This document shows positions 33,538 to 39,708 of a stretch of DNA of 39,708 bases, in pieces; within the stretch, counting starts at the first letter, position 1; every line of letters starts with the position of its first letter. This DNA is from Deltaproteobacteria bacterium (GTDB lineage Bacteria > Myxococcota_A > UBA796 > SXON01), in NCBI GenBank assembly GCA_947445035.1, contig CANFCK010000031.1, positions 1-39,708 on the forward strand, read 5' to 3'. The notes below the pieces were generated by a model, which saw only the letters and a program-made list of their open reading frames with translations, ran no database searches and was not told where the DNA came from. Made by a program: the position numbers and the translations under genes.

Positions 33538-34532
33538 CTGAGGCCCTCCACGGGAACCTTCGCGACCTGCTCCGCGACGCCATCGGCCACATGGAGCCGA
33601 CGCCGGCGCTGATCCTCGCGGATTCGCGATCGCCGCTGTCGCGACTGCTCGCGCAGGGCTACCGGGCCGTTCGTCCCGAGGCTGCCTGCTTGGACGTCGA
33701 TGCCATCGCGCCGACAGCGGTGCTCGCCGCGATCGACGCGCTCCCCTCCGGCAGCCTCGTGGTGCTCTTGGAGTCCACGCGCTTCGACTTGGCCGAGTTC
33801 CGCTTTCGGCTGGAGCTGTTCAAGCGGGGACTCGCGGTCGTGGAGCACCCGCACCTGGGGCGGATTCCTGACCAGGAGCTCTCGGTGTATGTCGCCGCCC
33901 TCGCCCATGACCGCCAGTGGCTGGGTGAGACCGGGCGGGCGCTCAAGGCCAGGATCGATCGGGCGAGTTTGGTCCAGGTGCACACCGCGGCCGGCGAGGC
34001 TCGGTGGCGGGGCCCCTTCGAAGCGGCGCGGCTGAACATCGGCGATTACACTGGCATGCCCAACGTGGGCGGCCAATTCCCCATCGGGGAGGTGTTCACC
34101 GAGGCCGTCGACCTCCAGGGGCTCGATGGCACCTTGTCCATCGGGGCGTTCGGCGCCGCGGACTTCTCGGTGACCTTCGGCCCGCCCTTTGCGTTGGAGA
34201 TCGTCGCGGGTCGCGTGGTCGGTGCACCCGGAGCGCCCCACGCCTTCGGGGAGATTCTTGCCGGCATTGCCGCGGTCGAAGGCGAGGTCTGGGTGAGGGA
34301 GCTGGGCTTCGGTCTGAACCGGGCAATCACCGAGACGCGGCGGCTCTCCGACGTCGGGGCCTACGAGCGGATGTGCGGTGTGCACCTGTCGCTCGGCGCC
34401 AAGCACTCGGTCTACCCCAAAGCCGGCTTCAACAAGCGCCAGGTTCGTTTCCACGTCGATGTCTTCTGCGCCGCGCCCACCGTGTTCATCGATGCGGTCT
34501 TGGTGTACGACGCGGGAGAGTGGGCGCCGTAG
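33534..34532 (+). CDS. M29-like aminopeptidase
   Basis: This is a 332-residue protein. The C-terminal half matches the M29 (aminopeptidase T/AmpS-type) metal-binding pattern: GEVFTEAVDLQG, a second acidic ligand in RELGFGLN, His in GVHLSLGAKH and HVD in VRFHVDVF. The N-terminal half lacks recognisable motifs, and the whole is shorter than the usual 400 or so residues. The start is TTG at 33534, which overlaps the preceding stop as TTGA. No signal peptide is present, so it is cytoplasmic. The substrate is unknown; it may instead be a biosynthetic M29-fold enzyme. Confidence 0.8.
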   Translation: MTEALHGNLRDLLRDAIGHMEPTPALILADSRSPLSRLLAQGYRAVRPEAACLDVDAIAPTAVLAAIDALPSGSLVVLLESTRFDLAEFRFRLELFKRGLAVVEHPHLGRIPDQELSVYVAALAHDRQWLGETGRALKARIDRASLVQVHTAAGEARWRGPFEAARLNIGDYTGMPNVGGQFPIGEVFTEAVDLQGLDGTLSIGAFGAADFSVTFGPPFALEIVAGRVVGAPGAPHAFGEILAGIAAVEGEVWVRELGFGLNRAITETRRLSDVGAYERMCGVHLSLGAKHSVYPKAGFNKRQVRFHVDVFCAAPTVFIDAVLVYDAGEWAP

Positions 34533-34547
34533 GCTACACTGGCCCCG

Positions 34548-36128
34548 ATGGCGCACCGCGTTCCGCTCCCGCTGCTGGTCATGGCGCTGGCGTGCGCCGA
34601 CGGGGAGTCAGCGGCGGAAGACACGCAAGTCGCGCCCGCGGCGGAAACGCCGGCGGCCATCGACGCCCGCGCGCAGATGGTCCGGTTGAGCATGCAGTTG
34701 GCGGGTCGAAGGCCCGATCGCGCCTGGCTGTCCGGAACGCCAGACGCCGAGCGGGTCGCCGAGGTGCTCGACGGGCTTTTGGACGACCCGGCGCTCGGTC
34801 GTCGGGCCGCGTGGGCTTGGAACGAAGAGCTGCACCTTGCCGCCTTCGCCGAAGACGGGTCGCGGTGGAACGAGATCGATGTCGCGACACGTCGCGCGCT
34901 GAACTGGGAGCCGCTCGCCGGCGTCGAGCGGGTGGTCAACGAGGACCTTTCGCTCGCCACCTTGGTCACGGCGACCGAGTGGCCGGCCAACCCGGCGTTG
35001 GCAGCGCTCCGTGGCTCGACCTACACCGGCTCCGATGGCGAGTGGGCGTGGGCGCCGTACCCTGACGGGCGTCCGATGGCGGGGATGTTGTCGACGGCCG
35101 GCTTGTGGGCGCGGCATGCCGCGGACGCCACCAATTACAACCGGCGTCGGGCCAACCTGATTGCCCGGGTGTTTGTCTGCGCCGACTTCTTCGACCGCGA
35201 CGTGAACTTCGAGCTCGCCAGCGCCGACGTCGCCAGCTCGGCGGTCGAGGAGGCCATTCGCACCGATCCAGCCTGCACCACCTGCCACGCCGCACTGGAT
35301 CCGCTGGCCGGATTCCTCGGCGGCTTTGGGGAGCGGTCGGAGCCGAGCCAGCTTCGCCCGTGGCTGACCTACAGTCCGCGGATGGCGGAGTTCTCCGCGG
35401 CGGCCTTCGCCCCGTCCTGGTACGGCAGTCCGGGAAGCGACCTGAGCGAGCTCGGGCGGATGATCGCTGACGACCCTCGTTTCGCACGCTGCATGGCGCG
35501 TCGCACCTACACCTGGCTGACCGGCGCCGACTTCGACGCGGCTCCGGAGCGTGAGGCGATCGTGGCGGCCTTCGTGGACGATGGCCTGCGGTTCGACGGG
35601 TTGGTGCGCTCCGTGGTTGCCAGCGAGGCCTGGGGCGCCGAGGTGGAGCATGTCGCCTCCGCTGATCAGCTCGCATCGGCCTTGTCGGACGCCTACGCTT
35701 TGCCCGACGGTGGCAGTGGCGTGTGGGCCGGGCTCGAGACCGCTCTCTTCGACGGCGAGCTGCGCGCGATGAGCGGAGACACCGACGACGAGACCGTGCT
35801 GGTGCGCAACTCGAGCCCGGGCGCCGGGATGCAGCTGGTGGCGGAGTGGATCGCCCGGAGCGCGGCCGCCGACGCGCTGGCACTGGACGCGAAGCGGTCG
35901 CCGGAGGAGCGTTTGTTGCTCCCGATGGTGGACAGTCCCGGCGAGGCCCACCACCGCCAAGCTCTGGCGGCGCTCTACGTCCGGTTTCTCAGCGTTGAGG
36001 TCGACGCCGACGGCGCTGAGGTCGACCGGCTGTGGGCGCTGTGGAGCGCCACGAGCGAGGACCCCGCGGCGGCCTACGCCGAGGTGCTCCTGGCGTTGTC
36101 GCGTCATCCATCCGTCGTGGTGTACTGA
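34548..36128 (+). CDS. Lipoprotein with CxxCH heme-type motif (DUF1592/DUF1588-like)
   Basis: This is a 526-residue protein starting with a lipobox signal (MAHRVPLPLLVMALAC, Cys at 16). The middle resembles the exported module proteins found with DUF1501 in planctomycetes and myxobacteria: NRRRANLIARVFVCADF, then DPACTTCHAALDPLAGFLGGFG, where CTTCH could bind heme c covalently and DPL follows as in DUF1588/DUF1549 proteins. Later come a DDPRFARCMARRTYTWLTG segment and an R/A-rich C-terminal region. I infer an exported cytochrome-like or substrate-binding protein. It starts 15 bp after the M29-like gene and overlaps the next gene by one base (TGATG). Confidence 0.8.
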   Translation: MAHRVPLPLLVMALACADGESAAEDTQVAPAAETPAAIDARAQMVRLSMQLAGRRPDRAWLSGTPDAERVAEVLDGLLDDPALGRRAAWAWNEELHLAAFAEDGSRWNEIDVATRRALNWEPLAGVERVVNEDLSLATLVTATEWPANPALAALRGSTYTGSDGEWAWAPYPDGRPMAGMLSTAGLWARHAADATNYNRRRANLIARVFVCADFFDRDVNFELASADVASSAVEEAIRTDPACTTCHAALDPLAGFLGGFGERSEPSQLRPWLTYSPRMAEFSAAAFAPSWYGSPGSDLSELGRMIADDPRFARCMARRTYTWLTGADFDAAPEREAIVAAFVDDGLRFDGLVRSVVASEAWGAEVEHVASADQLASALSDAYALPDGGSGVWAGLETALFDGELRAMSGDTDDETVLVRNSSPGAGMQLVAEWIARSAAADALALDAKRSPEERLLLPMVDSPGEAHHRQALAALYVRFLSVEVDADGAEVDRLWALWSATSEDPAAAYAEVLLALSRHPSVVVY

Positions 36129-37072
36129 TGCTCCTCTTGGCGCTAGCGGCCAGTTGCGACGTCGAACCGGCGGCGGTGGTTGCGGCCGCCGAGTGCGGGA
36201 CGTGGGCGAGCGTGGGGGAGCCCTTTGCGCTGACCTGGTGCACGAGTTGCCATAGCAGCACCCTGCCTGAGGGCCTGCGCTACAGCGCGCCCGTGGGGCT
36301 CGACTTCGACACGCTGGACGCAGTCCGCGAGCACGCCGAGGTCGTCGCGACGGCGGCTCTCGGCGACAGCCCTCGCATGCCGCCTGCGGGCGGTGTCCCG
36401 GCCGCGGAGCGCGCGCGGATGGCGGCGTGGTTGGCGTGCGGCGCGCCCGGGGATGCCCACCGCATCGAGTCCGGCGAGCACGACGAGCGCCTCGTGGCGG
36501 CCGACTACCTTGCCGGCGGGCTCGCCGAGGCGGCCCCAGGCCGGTACTACTCCTTGTTTTCGCGGGGCCAGTACGGCTCGGTGGAGCTTTTCTACGAATC
36601 CGGCGAAGGCGACACGCTGCTGCTCACCGGGTGGGAGGTGTCGAACGAGGACGGCGGGGTGGTGCTCGGCGAGGCCACCTTTCTTCCCGGCCTTCCGTTG
36701 TGGCCGCCGGAGCGCGCCGGCGACGTCGAGGTCGAGGCCACCACCACCTGGGACGGCGCCGTCGCGAGCGGCCCGATGACCTGGACGATGTCGCTGCGCG
36801 ACGAGCCCGACCCCGACCCCCGCTTTGCCAACCTCGACACCTTCGTGGTCGAGCTGCTCGCCGATGACGGCAGTCGATTCTCTTTCTGGCTGTCTGACCG
36901 CGTCGGGCTCGTGGCGCTCGACCTGAGGTGGGGGCCGCTGTCCGACGATCGAGTCGACCGCCTGCTCATGCTGAGCGCGTCGCCGCCCTCGGACCGTGGC
37001 GACAGCTTCCCCATGTGGGTGGGAGATGGTTTCCTCGTTCGCCGGACCGTGCTCACGGAAGCGACACCGTGA
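36128..37072 (+). CDS. Lipoprotein with CxxCH heme-type motif
   Basis: This 314-residue protein starts with MLLLALAASC, a short lipobox signal. WCTSCHSS (about 35-42) is a c-type heme motif at the start of a small cytochrome-like domain, with RMPPAGGVP and a downstream Met as a possible axial-ligand region. The rest, from about residue 110, is a beta-rich domain without recognised family. I chose the ATG at 36128 because it overlaps the previous stop (TGATG) and starts the signal. It overlaps the DUF1501 gene by 4 bp (GTGA). Together with its neighbours it forms an exported redox-like module. Confidence 0.75.
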   Translation: MLLLALAASCDVEPAAVVAAAECGTWASVGEPFALTWCTSCHSSTLPEGLRYSAPVGLDFDTLDAVREHAEVVATAALGDSPRMPPAGGVPAAERARMAAWLACGAPGDAHRIESGEHDERLVAADYLAGGLAEAAPGRYYSLFSRGQYGSVELFYESGEGDTLLLTGWEVSNEDGGVVLGEATFLPGLPLWPPERAGDVEVEATTTWDGAVASGPMTWTMSLRDEPDPDPRFANLDTFVVELLADDGSRFSFWLSDRVGLVALDLRWGPLSDDRVDRLLMLSASPPSDRGDSFPMWVGDGFLVRRTVLTEATP

Positions 37073-38280
37073 CCATACCGCGCCGGCACCTTCTCGGCGG
37101 TGCGCTCGCGGCGCTGGCCGCCGGGCTGGTCACCCGTCGGGCGCGCGCGGCCGACTCGCGACGGCTGTTGGTGTATTGGATATCTGGCGGGTGGGACCCC
37201 ACCTACACGATGGACCCGCACCTGGACTCCTCGATCATCCAGAGCGACGACCAGGCGACGCTCTCCACGGTGGGCGGCATCCCCATCGCCGATGCGGCGT
37301 CGCGACCGGCCGTACGCGACTTCTTCTCCCGATGGGGCGCCCAGAGCGTGGTGTTCAATGGCGTCGCGGTGGGCAGCATCTCGCACGACGCGTGCACACG
37401 TCTGGTCCTGACCGGCACCCGCAGCGGCACCGACATGGACGTCTGCACGCGCGTCGCCGCGGGTTCAGGCGCGGAGCTCGCCTTGCCGCACGCGGTGCTC
37501 GGCGGCCCCCGATTCGCCGGCGCCAACGGTGCGCTTGTCCACCTCGTCTCGCCCACCTTCGTTTCAGTCGCGGCCGGCCGATTACCGACGCCTCGAGACG
37601 AGGACCAGGAGGCCCGGGTTTCGGCGTGGTTGGAGGCCGAGTTGGCCGCCACCGGTCGCGACACCCTTCGGCAGCGGGAGTTCCTCCAGGGGCTGAACCG
37701 TCTGCCGGTGCTCGCCAGCTTCGCGCGCGAGTTCGCTACGGTCGATCTCGGCCAGGAAGCGGGCCGCCGCGAGGTGGCGATGAAACTTTTCGCGGCCGAT
37801 GCCACGCGCACCGTGCTCCTGGGAAGCTCGGTGGCCAACATGGCGCAGTGGGACAGCCACCTTCAAAACCATCTCAACCAGGACCGCTGCTTCGAGCACA
37901 GTTTTGGGCAGCTCGCGCTCCTGATGGACGAGCTGGCGGCGACCACCGGACCCGACGGCGCGCCGCTTTCGACCAGCACCCGGGTCCTCGTGCTCTCCGA
38001 GATGGGCCGACAGCCGGTGCTCAACCAGCAAGAGGGGAAGGACCACTGGCCGATCACCTCGGCGCTGCTCGTTGGCGCCGATGTCCGCGGGGGGCGGGTG
38101 GTCGGGGGCACGGACGATGTGTTGGCCCCGAGGGCGGTCGACCTTGCGTCCGGTGAACTGGACGACGGCGGCGAGATCTTGCGGCCGGGACACCTCATCG
38201 CCACCTTGGCGGAGGGTTTCGGGTTGGATCCGGCCGAGTGGGCGGACGGCGAGACGGCGGTCGCTGGGATCTGGGCGTAG
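37069..38280 (+). CDS. DUF1501 family protein with Tat signal
   Basis: This is a 403-residue protein. The start is GTG 37069, which overlaps the previous stop (GTGA). PRRHLLGGALAALAAG is a twin-arginine signal, so the protein is exported folded. The body matches DUF1501 (alkaline-phosphatase-like superfamily fold): LLVYWISGGWD near the start, NMAQWDSHLQNH and FGQLALLMDEL in the middle, VLSEMGRQP and KDHWPITSALLVGADVRGG toward the end. His and Asp residues in these motifs suggest metal binding. DUF1501 proteins usually occur beside DUF1549/DUF1592-type heme-motif proteins, as here. The exact reaction is not established. Confidence 0.92.
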   Translation: MTIPRRHLLGGALAALAAGLVTRRARAADSRRLLVYWISGGWDPTYTMDPHLDSSIIQSDDQATLSTVGGIPIADAASRPAVRDFFSRWGAQSVVFNGVAVGSISHDACTRLVLTGTRSGTDMDVCTRVAAGSGAELALPHAVLGGPRFAGANGALVHLVSPTFVSVAAGRLPTPRDEDQEARVSAWLEAELAATGRDTLRQREFLQGLNRLPVLASFAREFATVDLGQEAGRREVAMKLFAADATRTVLLGSSVANMAQWDSHLQNHLNQDRCFEHSFGQLALLMDELAATTGPDGAPLSTSTRVLVLSEMGRQPVLNQQEGKDHWPITSALLVGADVRGGRVVGGTDDVLAPRAVDLASGELDDGGEILRPGHLIATLAEGFGLDPAEWADGETAVAGIWA

Positions 38281-38286
38281 TCGCCG

Positions 38287-39708
38287 ATGCGCCGCGCCCT
38301 GGGCCTGCTCGCCGTTTACATCGCTTTCGCGACGATTCTGCTCCTCCCCTGGCGCGGGCTGCTGGGCCACCCCGAAGTCGACGTCTGGAACCACGCGTGG
38401 GGGTACTGGTGGGTCGCGGACGCGTTGGGATCAGGCAGCTTGCCGTGGCGCACCGAATTGATGGGCGCTCCCGGGGGTGGGGTCCTCTGGTACGTCGATC
38501 TCGTGGGCGCCCTCGGACAGTTGCCGCTCACCGTTGTGGGCGGTCCGGCGCTTGCGTTCAACGTCGCCGTGGTGGGGCGGGTGGCCCTCGCCGGGCTGTC
38601 GGGCCATCTGTTGGCTGAGGCGTTGAGCGAACGCGGCCCCCACGGCTGGGTGGGCGGCGTCGGTTTTGCGACGGCGCCCATGCTTCTGTGCGAGGTCCAC
38701 AACGGCATCTCCGAGGTGGTCGCGGTTCATTGGGTGGGGTTCACGCTGTTGGCGACGGCGCACGCGCTGCGCGGGCACAGCAGCCGAGAGTGGGTGCTGG
38801 TTGGCTTGCTGGGCGGTGCTTCGGTTTTCGCGAACTTCTACTATGGGCTCACGGCGGGCCTCCTCGTGGGAGTCGTCATCGTCTTGCACGGGCACAGCGC
38901 GCCGGGCCGCTCGCTGGACTGGCGGGGGCCGGTGATCGCGCTGGCCGTTGCACTCCCGTTGGCAATCGTGGCCCTTTGGTGCCTGCGCGCCTCCGTCGCG
39001 GCGCCGGATGCCCTGGTTCGGCGTAGCGCCGCGCTCAACACCGCACTGGCCGAGCACAACGCCGTCGACCCGCGCATCTACCTCATGCCTGGAACCTTCT
39101 GGTCGGTGGACCTCGAAGCGCGCTACGGCGAGCCCTTCCGCCACACCGGGTACCTGCGCCTGAGCGCCACCGCCCTCGCGCTCTACGCGCTGCGACGGCC
39201 CGAGCTGCGCCGTTGGGGGGTCGTCGCCTTGGTTTCGATGGTCTTGGGCCTCGGTCCGTACCTCTGGTGGGACGAAGCCTGGGTCAAAGCGGGCGGCCGC
39301 CTGCTTCTTCTGCCTTTCGGAATGATGCAGCGCCTCGTCCCGGAGTTGGCGATCACCCACCCGCTGCGCCTGTCGGTGGGCGCGCAGGTCCTGGTGCCCG
39401 TGCTGGCGGCGGCGGCCCTAGTTGGTCGTGGTCGGCTCCTCGCGGCTGTCGCTGCCGTAGCCTTGACGGCCGAGACCGTGGCGTTGAGCGTCGCTCCATG
39501 GCCGGTACCGGTGAGCCCAACCGAGGTCCCGTCGATCTACAAGGAGATCGGGGCCAGCGCCGACCCCCGCGCGGTCCTGGACCTCCCTGCCGAGGTGGGC
39601 ACCACGATGGCGACGAGCCGCTACTTCTGGTTTCAGACGGTGCACCACCACCCCGTTCCCTACAAGCCGGACGCGCGGGCCGGCTCGACGGGAGACCCGC
39701 TCACGTTC
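38287..39708 (+). CDS. Polytopic membrane protein, GT-C-like, truncated by the window end
   Basis: The frame is open from ATG 38287 to the last base (474 codons, no stop), so it is incomplete at the 3' end. It has many hydrophobic helices and an aromatic/acidic first extracytoplasmic loop (GHPEVDVWNHAWGYWW), with FANFYYGLTAG in the middle. A helix-flanking LLPFGMMQRLVPELAITHPLRLSV segment recalls the PTRFLP segment of the gene at 31801. I infer a lipid-linked-sugar glycosyltransferase-like or other polytopic protein. It starts 6 bp after the DUF1501 stop, so it is probably co-transcribed. Confidence 0.75.
   Translation, partial: MRRALGLLAVYIAFATILLLPWRGLLGHPEVDVWNHAWGYWWVADALGSGSLPWRTELMGAPGGGVLWYVDLVGALGQLPLTVVGGPALAFNVAVVGRVALAGLSGHLLAEALSERGPHGWVGGVGFATAPMLLCEVHNGISEVVAVHWVGFTLLATAHALRGHSSREWVLVGLLGGASVFANFYYGLTAGLLVGVVIVLHGHSAPGRSLDWRGPVIALAVALPLAIVALWCLRASVAAPDALVRRSAALNTALAEHNAVDPRIYLMPGTFWSVDLEARYGEPFRHTGYLRLSATALALYALRRPELRRWGVVALVSMVLGLGPYLWWDEAWVKAGGRLLLLPFGMMQRLVPELAITHPLRLSVGAQVLVPVLAAAALVGRGRLLAAVAAVALTAETVALSVAPWPVPVSPTEVPSIYKEIGASADPRAVLDLPAEVGTTMATSRYFWFQTVHHHPVPYKPDARAGSTGDPLTF

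Overview
The window is uniformly GC-rich and has several marks of a myxobacterium-like (Myxococcota, former Deltaproteobacteria) chromosome. These are a polyunsaturated fatty acid (PUFA) synthase subunit with a fused acyltransferase, two secreted proteins with MYXO-CTERM-like tails, many lipoproteins with Asp/Thr- or Asp/Gly-rich linkers, a long MopE-type repeat lipoprotein, and a DUF1501 secretion module. The assignment rests on gene content, not on a phylogenetic marker.

Layout. 1-2.0 kb: an IS66-family transposase with an in-frame internal deletion, a gene-free stretch, then a DUF1554-like fragment that has lost its N-terminal part. 2.0-12.5 kb, minus strand: the most interesting block, one very large multidomain KS-CLF-dehydratase-acyltransferase protein followed by oleA, oleB and oleC. 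OleABC are the head-to-head hydrocarbon (long-chain olefin) enzymes. The large protein looks like the Pfa3/PfaC subunit of a PUFA synthase. No oleD, enoyl reductase, ketoreductase, malonyl transferase or carrier protein is encoded nearby. 12.5-15.0 kb: small secreted and lipoprotein genes. 15.0-19.1 kb: an orphan sensor kinase divergent from a fused radical SAM-DUF2344 protein. 19.2-20.9 kb: a secreted subtilisin-like protease. 21.0-27.6 kb: an accessory, partly decayed stretch with a TetR-family gene carrying an in-frame stop, a cupin gene, a 1088-residue MopE-repeat lipoprotein, a twice-frameshifted GNAT gene, small secreted proteins, a 2OG-Fe(II) oxygenase and another broken gene. 27.6-28.0 kb: a gene-free stretch with two related 48-bp hairpin-forming repeats. 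28.0-39.7 kb, plus strand: a long chain of overlapping or closely spaced genes, namely trxB, a catalytic/non-catalytic M16 peptidase pair, a polytopic membrane protein, an M29-like aminopeptidase, two c-type-heme-motif lipoproteins, a Tat-exported DUF1501 protein and a second polytopic membrane protein that runs off the window.

How the parts may work together. The 2-12.5 kb operon could couple a dehydratase-rich PUFA-synthase subunit to OleABC condensation and beta-lactone chemistry, giving polyunsaturated long-chain hydrocarbons or ketones. The acyltransferase domain offers an alternative route of acyl chains into phospholipid. This would need carrier protein and reducing activities supplied from elsewhere. 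The 28-38 kb chain mixes redox (trxB), periplasmic or outer-membrane proteolysis (M16 pair) and an exported heme-motif/DUF1501 module. Whether it is one operon cannot be decided from sequence alone.
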